Source of the DNA: Rickettsiales bacterium
Lineage (GTDB): Bacteria; Pseudomonadota; Alphaproteobacteria; Rickettsiales; UBA1997
DNA: 5,713 nucleotides
Assembly (NCBI GenBank): GCA_023262945.1
Contig: JALQXY010000168.1
Span: 1-5,713 of the forward strand
Direction: 5' to 3'
Below, in pieces: positions 1 to 5,304 of this stretch (position 1 is its first letter; every line of letters starts with the position of its first letter). The position numbers were made by a program, and so were the translations under genes. The notes below the pieces were generated by a model. That model was not told where the DNA came from. It was given only the letters and a program-made list of their open reading frames with translations, and made no database searches.

Positions 1-2
1 CC

Positions 3-221
3 ACCATTGTTGTTTTTGAGAACCTCACAGATCTTCTAAGAAGTATCCTTGGACCTTATCGCCTAATTCTTGGGTGCTTTCCGGAGGCCCGCACTCTGCT
101 CTTCGACTATCACGGGTATTGGTCCAGTGTTCACAGACTTGACAGCCAGCTGGTCGGCGCACGGCTACACATTGCTTATTTTGACCTTTTTGAATACTTG
201 GTCCGTCTGGCTTCCTGCTGA
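3..221 (+). CDS. Partial open frame at the left edge, unknown product
   Basis: The frame is open from the first complete codon to TGA at 219-221, 72 codons with no methionine, so any start lies outside the window. The predicted peptide has leucine-rich amphipathic stretches near both ends (for example ENLTDLLRSILG early and AYFDLFEYLVRL late), which reads more like real protein than a random frame. At about 45-50% G+C an opposite-strand frame of similar length is also open here, so chance cannot be excluded. I do not recognise the protein. It could be a gene or exon fragment of a non-rickettsial genome. Confidence 0.25.
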   Translation, partial: TIVVFENLTDLLRSILGPYRLILGCFPEARTLLFDYHGYWSSVHRLDSQLVGARLHIAYFDLFEYLVRLASC

Positions 222-302
222 TTGTCTCGAAACAGATTTGAACAGGCAGTTAGTACATTAATTATTAACGCTTTTTATATTTGTTGGGGTCAGATTATTT
301 AT

Positions 303-455
303 TTAATGGACCAGGAATCCAATAATTTGGCTCAATACTTTGGATTTGAATGTTGCGTCAAGTGCGCTGTCATCTTTGGAGAGGTAGGTGACGTAGAGGT
401 GCTTGTCGACAGAGGAGTGATTTTGACCTGACGATTGCACTAGATGGTCAGCGAT
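303..455 (-). CDS. Short open frame, possible exon-like fragment
   Basis: A 50-codon minus-strand frame lies between an in-frame TAG (plus 456-458) and a TAA (plus 303-305). It has no ATG. Its middle part (DKHLYVTYLSKDDSALD) uses mainly C/G-ending codons, in contrast to the strongly A/T-ending codons of every bacterial gene further right. This suggests a fragment of coding sequence from a different genome. No family is recognised. A plus-strand frame at 222-431 covers the same bases and is taken to be its shadow, although the reverse is possible. Confidence 0.2.
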   Translation of the reverse strand: MADHLVQSSGQNHSSVDKHLYVTYLSKDDSALDATFKSKVLSQIIGFLVH

Positions 456-493
456 CTACTGGTTGAGGCCTAAACCACTTAAATTCTTGGAGA

Positions 494-1225
494 TTATGTC
501 GGTAAAACTGGGTATTTCTCTGTTTTATTGATTTTATGACATGTTATTGTCTGATTTTTAAAATGTCCTGCGCATCTTTCTTTTTCTATCTCGGGAATTG
601 AAAATAAAAGTTTTTCATGGTTAATTTCTTTGTTTTCAAAAGTAATTTGTTTTCTGTAAGGGCTTTCTTTAGATGGTTTTATTTCTTCTGCGTGCTTCTT
701 AAATAATCGAGAAAATAAAGTTGTTTTTACTTTATTATAACTTGCTTCTAATTGATAGATAACCTTCTTTTCTGTATTAAAAAGTATTCCATATGCATTT
801 GCTATCTTATTATCTATATAACGAGACTCAATAGCGATATATAAATCGTTCTCATTATTACATAAAGAAGTTATGTCTTGTATTACGAGGCTTGTTTTTG
901 CATTTTTAACCAAGTAATAATATTTATCCCCTTGATCTATTGCGCATATGCAAGTTCCAAGTATAGCCATGTGTCTACCTGCCTCTCCTATTGATATAGA
1001 AGCTATTTCATTATCAATGGGTTGTTCGACTTTTGCTTGTGCGATGAGAATATTTTGATATTTATATATTTTTTTGAAAGTAAAATATGGAGGAGAGACG
1101 CATATCTTATCTAAGATAACTGATATAGAGACTTCTGTTGCTTCATTAAATAAAATATTAAGCAAATTATCAGCAACGTAGTTTAATTTTTCAAAGCCAA
1201 AAAAGCTAAAATCATTATTTTTCAT
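494..1225 (-). CDS. Hypothetical protein, possibly hotdog-fold (FabA/FabZ-like)
   Basis: This is a 243-residue protein with no confident family assignment. The N-terminal half (residues about 40-100) runs PPYF (45-48), a strand-like ILIAQAKVEQ segment (59-68), then a glycine/alanine-rich helix GEAGRHMAILG (80-90). That order resembles the strand and central-helix layout of hotdog-fold acyl-ACP dehydratases and thioesterases, where a Glu on the central helix (here possibly E81) is catalytic, but the classical HFPG motif is not visible. The C-terminal third (about 170-243) is lysine/glutamate-rich and probably disordered. There is no signal peptide or membrane helix, so it is probably cytosolic. 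The ATG is at 1223-1225 with no clear Shine-Dalgarno sequence. The stop sits within about 10 bp of the compositional junction, so the last residues may not be native. The reading frame is clearly AT-rich and bacterial in style. It stands alone, 640 bp from the next gene. The fold assignment is inference from pattern only. Confidence 0.7.
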   Translation of the reverse strand: MKNNDFSFFGFEKLNYVADNLLNILFNEATEVSISVILDKICVSPPYFTFKKIYKYQNILIAQAKVEQPIDNEIASISIGEAGRHMAILGTCICAIDQGDKYYYLVKNAKTSLVIQDITSLCNNENDLYIAIESRYIDNKIANAYGILFNTEKKVIYQLEASYNKVKTTLFSRLFKKHAEEIKPSKESPYRKQITFENKEINHEKLLFSIPEIEKERCAGHFKNQTITCHKINKTEKYPVLPT

Positions 1226-1475
1226 ATAGTTTTTAAGGTTGGAATTTTGATAAAAAGCTATTTATAAAATCAATTAAACAGCCTAATTTTGCACCATATT
1301 CAACTGTCGAAACTCAAAAATAGCATTAAATAAACCCTGTCTCAACTTCAAAGATATTGTTGCATAAATCAATATAATTGTTTTTAATACTATACTTAGT
1401 ATAAAAAAGACCTCTGTAAAGCAAAGAATTTTAGTAATTTTACTTACAACATTTTTTAATTTTTGTAGTAAGTTA

Positions 1476-1557
1476 CAAATTACTCAAAATTACTTCGTAA
1501 TTTTTGCGTCATTTTTAATCGCAAATTACTCGAAAGCTAAAGCTTTCTGCGTCATTT
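1476..1557. repeat. Two tandem repeat units with different palindromic cores
   Basis: Two units share identical ends: left CAAATTACTC at 1476-1485 and 1522-1531, right TGCGTCATTT at 1505-1514 and 1548-1557, a 46-bp period with TTAATCG (1515-1521) between. The cores differ in sequence but both are perfect hairpins: AAAATTAC-TTC-GTAATTTT (1486-1504) and GAAAGCT-AA-AGCTTTC (1532-1547). Conserved ends around interchangeable palindromes point to selection or transposition acting on structure, as in palindromic repeat families (REP- or RPE-like). Assignment to a known family is not possible from sequence alone. A 12-base piece of unit 1 (TACTCAAAATTA, 1481-1492) recurs at 1726-1737. Confidence 0.7.
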
Positions 1558-1641
1558 ATGTTATTATTAAAAATTTTTGAAATTCACGTATATCTTTGTA
1601 TGTACCTAAAATTTAAAAATAATTGCTGATTTGATGATTAT

Positions 1642-1662
1642 AAATAGTCGTTAAGACTATTT
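1642..1662. repeat. Hairpin, 8-bp perfect stem
   Basis: AAATAGTC (1642-1649) pairs with GACTATTT (1655-1662) across the loop GTTAA. There is no T-tract directly after it on either strand, so it is not a standard intrinsic terminator. It lies 17 bases from a larger hairpin (1679-1722); together they could be remnants of a palindromic element or the processed 3' end of the lipB-GDPD transcript. Confidence 0.5.
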
Positions 1663-1678
1663 TAATTGATCAATGCCA

Positions 1679-1722
1679 ATTTGATGGATTAATTGATTAT
1701 TAGTCAATTAATCTGATCAAAT
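1679..1722. repeat. Large imperfect hairpin, 10 + 7 bp stem
   Basis: GATTAATTGA (1687-1696) and TCAATTAATC (1704-1713) form a perfect 10-bp stem with a 7-base loop. ATTTGAT (1679-1685) and ATCAAAT (1716-1722) continue it for 7 bp after a small asymmetric bulge (1 against 2 bases). The 17-bp total is well above what neighbouring spacer shows. No U-tract follows on either strand. It sits about 140 bases downstream of the GDPD stop codon, so a role in stabilising the 3' end of that mRNA is possible; a repeat-element origin is equally so. Confidence 0.6.
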
Positions 1723-1861
1723 CTCTACTCAAAATTAGTTGATTTGCAGGGGTTTTCTAAACTAAATAATAACCTTTAATTCTAAGATTGTTAACTATAT
1801 CCAAAATCTCTAACTATTAAATACAATGACTTAAATCAACTTTCTATTGACGAATTTAGGT

Positions 1862-2500
1862 TTAATTTTGTAATAAAATGTCGCTACAAAAATAGTTGAT
1901 GCCTATTTTTCTTAAATCATTATATTTTTTATTATCGATAATTGTCCAGCTTAGGATTTCTATTCCTTCTAATTCGTTAACAAGTTTTTGATTGATTAAT
2001 TGATGATCTATCGAAATATAATAAATTTTATTATTTTTGATAAATTGTTTTACATCTTTATATTGCGCAACATTATCTAAAAGTGCGACTATTTTTATAT
2101 TTTTACCAAATACATTTCTAGCTTTATCAAAAACTTGCTGTGCAAAATTATAATCATTAATATAGGGCGCAAAATAAATTTTATCTAAGTCTATATTATT
2201 TTTATTAATTTCTTCTTTTAGTTTAAGGATAATAGCAATGTAATTTTGCTGATTCATATTTTTAAAATCGAGCCAATAATCAAGCTGATTCTTGTATTTA
2301 AAGAAATTATCTAATGTGGGTAATTTTAAGATATCTTTTTTATTTGGTTTATCATGAACAATTATTATTTTATTTTCAAGAAACCACAGATCAAATTCTA
2401 CACCATCAAACTTGTTATTATAGGCTTCATCTAAGGCGGCAATTGAATTTTCAGGAGATTTATTGCTAACAAATCCTCTATGAGCAAAAATCTTTATCAT
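1862..2500 (-). CDS. Glycerophosphodiester phosphodiesterase family protein
   Basis: The 212-residue protein belongs to the GDPD / PI-PLC-like TIM-barrel family, which hydrolyses glycerophosphodiesters to glycerol 3-phosphate and an alcohol using a divalent metal. The motifs are clear: HRG at 7-9, PEN at 16-18, the metal-binding pair E35 and D37, HD at 49-50 and a late SWTI at 184-187 typical of the last barrel strands. The usual mid-barrel Glu-x-Lys is here D78-F79-K80, a conservative change. It is shorter than the ~240-250 residues usual for bacterial GDPDs but appears complete. There is no signal peptide, so it is probably cytoplasmic and acts on phospholipid breakdown products. Its ATG (2498-2500) lies inside the last codons of lipB, a 23-nt overlap, implying co-transcription and probably translational coupling. 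The exact substrate is unknown. Confidence 0.9.
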   Translation of the reverse strand: MIKIFAHRGFVSNKSPENSIAALDEAYNNKFDGVEFDLWFLENKIIIVHDKPNKKDILKLPTLDNFFKYKNQLDYWLDFKNMNQQNYIAIILKLKEEINKNNIDLDKIYFAPYINDYNFAQQVFDKARNVFGKNIKIVALLDNVAQYKDVKQFIKNNKIYYISIDHQLINQKLVNELEGIEILSWTIIDNKKYNDLRKIGINYFCSDILLQN

Positions 2501-3146
2501 AAACTTCTATAAATTTATCTTTAATAATTTGGTTAATTTGTGAAAAATTAACTATTCCAAGTTCTTGCAAAGATGTAACGCCAAAATTATTTATACCGCA
2601 TGGTACAATATTTTTAAAATTATCTAAATTTGGATTAAGATTAAGAGCGATTCCATGATAAGTAACCCATTTTTTTATTTTAACCCCTATAGCAGCAATT
2701 TTTTTTTCGCTATTTTTATCTTTAACCCATATACCAACTCGGTCTTTTCTTATTTCTCCTGTTATACCATATTCAGATAAGGTGGCAATAATCCAATTCT
2801 CAAGAAAATTGATAAATTTAGCAATATCTGGTTTTTGTGGAAAAAAGAAACTTTTTAAATCAAGCATAACATATATTATTTTCATGCCAGGTCCGTGATA
2901 AGTATATTTTCCACCGCGATTAGTTTTAAAAATAGGGATATTTGTTTTATTTATAAGATCATAATCTTTAGCACTAACGCCAGCAGTATATACATCTTGA
3001 TGCTCAAGTAGCCAAATCATTTGATTTTTTGAGCCCGATATTATTTGAGATACTCTATCTTCCATAAAATTATAGGCCGCAGTAAAATCAATAGATTCTT
3101 GATTAATTTTCCATTCAATTTTATTTTTTATATTATCTTTGCTCAC
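2478..3146 (-). CDS. lipB: Lipoyl(octanoyl) transferase LipB
   Basis: LipB moves the octanoyl group from octanoyl-ACP to the lipoyl domains of pyruvate and 2-oxoglutarate dehydrogenases and the glycine cleavage H protein, after which LipA inserts sulfur. At 222 residues it matches the family. Visible hallmarks are RGGKYTYHGPGM at 77-88 (family RGG-x-x-T-x-HGPGQ), the catalytic lysine K149 in KKIAAIGVKI followed by WVTYHGIALNL (160-170), and the catalytic cysteine C183 in VPCGI. The start is a GTG at 3144-3146. No ATG lies upstream in frame before the TAA at plus 3216-3218, and the first internal ATG (residue 28) would remove the N-terminal strand. No clear Shine-Dalgarno sequence precedes it. 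It leads a two-gene unit with the GDPD gene and diverges from ruvA over 77 bp. It is cytoplasmic. Confidence 0.96.
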   Translation of the reverse strand: MSKDNIKNKIEWKINQESIDFTAAYNFMEDRVSQIISGSKNQMIWLLEHQDVYTAGVSAKDYDLINKTNIPIFKTNRGGKYTYHGPGMKIIYVMLDLKSFFFPQKPDIAKFINFLENWIIATLSEYGITGEIRKDRVGIWVKDKNSEKKIAAIGVKIKKWVTYHGIALNLNPNLDNFKNIVPCGINNFGVTSLQELGIVNFSQINQIIKDKFIEVYDKDFCS

Positions 3147-3177
3147 TTGAGTTATAAATATTTTACTTTTAAATAAA

Positions 3178-3200
3178 AAATTTAATTTAAAATTAAATTT
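3178..3200. promoter_or_regulatory. Perfect 23-base AT palindrome between lipB and ruvA
   Basis: Arms AAATTTAATTT (3178-3188) and AAATTAAATTT (3190-3200) are exact reverse complements around one central A at 3189. The palindrome lies inside the 77-bp divergent gap, 32 bp from the lipB GTG and 24 bp from the ruvA ATG, so it could bind a dimeric or nucleoid-associated protein affecting both promoters. A weak plus-strand promoter candidate is TTGAGT (3147-3152) with TAAATA (3170-3175) at 17-bp spacing. In DNA this AT-rich, an 11-bp-arm palindrome somewhere in 5 kb is not extremely improbable, so function is only inferred. Confidence 0.35.
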
Positions 3201-3223
3201 CTTAGTTTCAATATCTTACAAAT

Positions 3224-3859
3224 ATGATTGGCAAGCTTACTGGTTTTGTAGACACAATTTATGATGATAAATGTATTTTAGATGTAAATGGTGTTGGTTA
3301 TGTGGTTTATATTTCTGGCAAATCTTTAAATTTTCTAAAACAGCTACCAAAGGATAAAAAAGCTTCTTTGATTATTGAAACTATTTTTAAACAAGATTCA
3401 ACAGAATTATTCGGCTTTGTAGATGAAATTGAAAAAAGCTGGTTTTTACAATTTAGTAAAGTGCAGGGCGTTGGCTCAAAAATGGCGCAAAAAATACTCG
3501 GCAGTTATAATATTGAAGAGATTTGCCAAGCCTTGCTTAAAAATGATAGTAAATTCTTTACTCAAATTTCTGGTGTTGGCTCTAAATTAGCAAATAGAAT
3601 TACTACAGAACTCAAAGAAATACCTAATAAATTAGGATTTTCTAATGATAAAATCTCTAAAGATGAGCAAAGTCAATTTTCGGATATTTGTAATGATCAA
3701 ATTATTAATGATGCCGCTTCAGCCTTAGAAAATCTTGGCTATAAAAAATATGAATGTTTAAAAATTCTACAAATTATTATTAAAAATAATCCTCAAATAA
3801 CATTAGAAAATCTTATCACTAGCTGTTTAAGAGAGATTAATATTAAAAAATTTGGCTAA
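3224..3859 (+). CDS. ruvA: Holliday junction branch migration protein RuvA
   Basis: RuvA binds four-way DNA junctions as a tetramer and loads the RuvB motor for branch migration before RuvC cleavage. The 211-residue protein has the full layout. Domain I is an OB fold (1 to about 65) starting MIGKLTG with GVGY at 23-26 and LFGF at 62-65. Domain II has two helix-hairpin-helix motifs, VQGVGSKMAQKILG (80-93) and ISGVGSKLANRITTELKE (115-132). After an acidic/polar linker (about 133-155) a small C-terminal RuvB-binding domain follows (about 158-205), including NDAASALENLGYKK. The acidic-pin segment, usually RED in the family, is KQD (56-58), so one acidic residue is Gln. The start is the ATG at 3224 without an evident Shine-Dalgarno sequence. 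ruvB, often directly downstream, is absent: the next gene is zapE on the opposite strand. ruvB and ruvC must be elsewhere if present. Confidence 0.96.
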   Translation: MIGKLTGFVDTIYDDKCILDVNGVGYVVYISGKSLNFLKQLPKDKKASLIIETIFKQDSTELFGFVDEIEKSWFLQFSKVQGVGSKMAQKILGSYNIEEICQALLKNDSKFFTQISGVGSKLANRITTELKEIPNKLGFSNDKISKDEQSQFSDICNDQIINDAASALENLGYKKYECLKILQIIIKNNPQITLENLITSCLREINIKKFG

Positions 3860-4038
3860 ATATTTCTAATATTTTTTATAAAAACTAAATTATTAATATA
3901 TCTAAAGATAAGTTTTGTTATTGATTAGCGAAATAATGTCAATTCCCATCTAAAAATGAACAATATGACAAAATATTTTTAGCCAAAAAGATAAAGTCAG
4001 ATTGTTTAGTTTTTATATGTTTTTTTAGACGGGAATTG
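3851..4038. repeat. Interlocking inverted repeats between convergent ruvA and zapE
   Basis: Four inverted repeats occupy the convergent spacer and run into both gene ends. TTTGGCTAAATATTT (3851-3865, containing the ruvA stop) pairs with 3971-3987, with two extra T. TATAAAAACTAAA (3877-3889) pairs perfectly over 13 bp with 4005-4017 (containing the zapE stop). CAATTCCCATCTAAAAA (3940-3956) pairs with 4022-4038 over 16 of 17 positions, and the mismatch becomes a G-U pair in the zapE mRNA. AACAAT (3959-3964) pairs with 4001-4006. The arm order means not all can form at once, so alternative or pseudoknotted folds are possible. No single hairpin-plus-T-tract terminator stands out; a bidirectional termination or mRNA-end function is inferred. 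Confidence 0.5.
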
Positions 4039-5304
4039 GTATAATTTACTATTTTGCCAATATTCATCAGATTGAATTTCTTTTAACCTGGAAACTGTTC
4101 TTAAAAATGTTTTTGATCCAGTGCCTTGAGCATATATTTCTTCCGGCTCTTTTGCTGATAAAATAATAAGAGAGTTTTTATTTTCATAAATTTCATCAAT
4201 AAATAACGTTAAACGGCGCGCTTCGTTTGTATCTTCTTTTTTAAGATGAGGGATTTTAATTAAAAAAATCAATTCAAAATTGTGACAAATTGCTTGATAA
4301 TCAGCTGTTGAATAATTGCTACAACATAGCTCTTTAAAAGTAAAAACAGCAAATTTTTTATTATTGTTTCCATTTTTTTCTACGGATTTGTTATTTTTTT
4401 CTTTGTCAAGGTTAAGAAATTTAATGTCATTATCATTGAGAGGGTAGCTATTATCAACAACAATTTCACGACCCCATACTTTGATATATGATTTTTGTTT
4501 AATTTTATTTTTAGTAATTTGATTTATTATTTGACTAAGAGTTGTATCATAGCTTTGTTGAGAAATAAAAAATCTAGTAGTTGATTTATTATTAGACTTT
4601 ATTTCACGATAATCTTTATCTGATTTTATTTTGATTGCAGGGCAGTTCGGCAATAAAACGTCTTTAACAAAATCGTTAAAAAGGTCAGCTTGAATGCCGT
4701 TTTTATATAGATCAAGAGGATGGCAATTAGATGTAAAAATTACTATTATTTTTTGCTTTATTAAGTATGTTAATATTCTTGATAAGATAATAGAATCAGC
4801 TGAATCCATAACTTGAAATTCATCAAGACATAATACTTTTATAGTTTTATTTTTATTGTACTTTTTGTGATAAAGAATGTTTTGATAATCTTCATCATCA
4901 TAATCCTCTATCATTCTTTTATAAAATAAAGAATCGGTATTTATAACGCGATTAATTGACTCTATTAACTGATCATTATATTTTGTTTTTTCCTTTCTAA
5001 CGTCACGAAATGCTTCATGAACTGATTTCATAAAACTATTGAAGTGACAATATAATTTTGGTGTTTTTTGCAAAGAGTTATAAAATTTTTTAAGTAACAT
5101 TGACTTTCCTCGACCAACATCGCCATATATATATAAACCATGGCAGGGCTTTTCTTTAATAAAGCAAACTTTTTTAATGAATTTTGAAAATGTTTTCTTT
5201 TCTAAGTAGTTTTGTATGGTAACGAGTTTATTTTGTACAATTAATTGCTTGGAATCTATTTTAAAATTCTCGTTTTTTATATTATTATTTACTTCTTGGG
5301 TCAT
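4006..5304 (-). CDS. zapE: AFG1/ZapE-family P-loop ATPase
   Basis: Members are AAA-like ATPases: bacterial ZapE associates with the FtsZ ring, and the eukaryotic homologue AFG1/LACE1 sits at the mitochondrial inner membrane. Motifs in order are Walker A GDVGRGKS (61-68), Walker B LCLDEFQVMDSADS (158-171, catalytic D161/E162), TSN (191-193), LYKNGIQ (199-205), FKELC (323-327) with ADY (334-336), RRLTLFIDEIYE (363-374) and the terminal RTVSRLKEIQS (402-412). At 432 residues it is longer than E. coli ZapE (about 375), mainly through an acidic/lysine-rich insertion at about 110-153 before Walker B and an Asn/Lys-rich stretch at about 295-316. Arginines usual in the family after TSN and after GLQ are here C194 and A206. 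There is no signal peptide; it is cytoplasmic, possibly membrane-associated. The ATG start at 5302-5304 has no clear Shine-Dalgarno sequence. It converges on ruvA. Confidence 0.93.
   Translation of the reverse strand: MTQEVNNNIKNENFKIDSKQLIVQNKLVTIQNYLEKKTFSKFIKKVCFIKEKPCHGLYIYGDVGRGKSMLLKKFYNSLQKTPKLYCHFNSFMKSVHEAFRDVRKEKTKYNDQLIESINRVINTDSLFYKRMIEDYDDEDYQNILYHKKYNKNKTIKVLCLDEFQVMDSADSIILSRILTYLIKQKIIVIFTSNCHPLDLYKNGIQADLFNDFVKDVLLPNCPAIKIKSDKDYREIKSNNKSTTRFFISQQSYDTTLSQIINQITKNKIKQKSYIKVWGREIVVDNSYPLNDNDIKFLNLDKEKNNKSVEKNGNNNKKFAVFTFKELCCSNYSTADYQAICHNFELIFLIKIPHLKKEDTNEARRLTLFIDEIYENKNSLIILSAKEPEEIYAQGTGSKTFLRTVSRLKEIQSDEYWQNSKLYQFPSKKTYKN

Larger units (their letters stand above)
1..485. 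other. Compositionally foreign left flank (about 45% G+C), no complete gene
   Basis: By hand count positions 1-480 hold 214 G or C (about 45%), against roughly a quarter in the adjoining 4.9 kb. The change falls close to the stop codon of the minus-strand gene ending at 494. Two frames look mildly coding. One is a plus-strand frame open from the left edge to a TGA at 219-221 (72 codons, no ATG, alternating hydrophobic and charged residues). The other is a minus-strand frame at 303-455 (50 codons, no ATG) that favours C- or G-ending codons such as GTC GAC AAG CAC CTC TAC, unlike the AT-ending codons of the bacterial genes. I recognise neither product. The block could be eukaryotic host or other-organism DNA joined by misassembly, or the real neighbour of an inserted segment; the sequence alone cannot decide. 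Confidence 0.6.
1226..1861. other. Gene-free AT-rich spacer with palindromic repeats
   Basis: No convincing frame occurs on either strand across these 636 bases. The stretch holds a tandem pair of palindromic repeat units (1476-1557), a degenerate inverted repeat just before it (1442-1450 with 1465-1473, 8 of 9 matching), and two hairpins (1642-1662 and 1679-1722), each described separately. It must also contain the promoter of the 494-1225 gene and the 3' end of the lipB-GDPD transcript. I cannot point to a clear -35/-10 pair or an intrinsic terminator. Long spacers full of palindromic repeats are typical of Rickettsiales, where decaying genes and Rickettsia-palindromic-type elements accumulate; a fully decayed pseudogene is possible but not demonstrable. 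Confidence 0.6.

Noticed and set aside
70..261. Plus-strand frame starting TTG in the left flank
   Set aside because: It overlaps the better-looking frame 3-221, needs a rare start, has no ribosome binding site, and its peptide shows no domain-like pattern.
222..431. Plus-strand 69-codon frame
   Set aside because: It lies opposite the minus-strand frame 303-455, whose codon use is more coding-like, and it crosses the locally AT-rich stretch 250-310 without recognisable motifs. Kept only as a possible alternative.
1394..1406. Small TATAC/GTATA palindrome followed by A-rich sequence, as a terminator or operator
   Set aside because: Five-base stems of pure low-complexity sequence are common here, and the position relative to the 494-1225 gene does not favour either role.
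1335..1430. Possible insertion-sequence end (GTTGCATAAATCA and AGACCTCTGTAAAGC motifs)
   Set aside because: They look loosely like terminal repeats of some IS families, but I see no matching inverted end, no transposase remnant and no target-site duplication.
1226..1861. CRISPR array suggested by repeated CAAATTACTC/TGCGTCATTT
   Set aside because: Only two units, palindromic cores rather than unique spacers, and no cas genes.
3147..3212. Longer LipB using an upstream start
   Set aside because: The frame is open back to 3216-3218 but contains no ATG, GTG or TTG upstream of the GTG at 3144-3146; only an ATT is available.
494..5304. A new multi-gene defence or conflict system
   Set aside because: Four of the five complete genes are recognisable housekeeping families and the fifth is isolated; no nuclease, methylase, toxin-antitoxin or phage module is visible.
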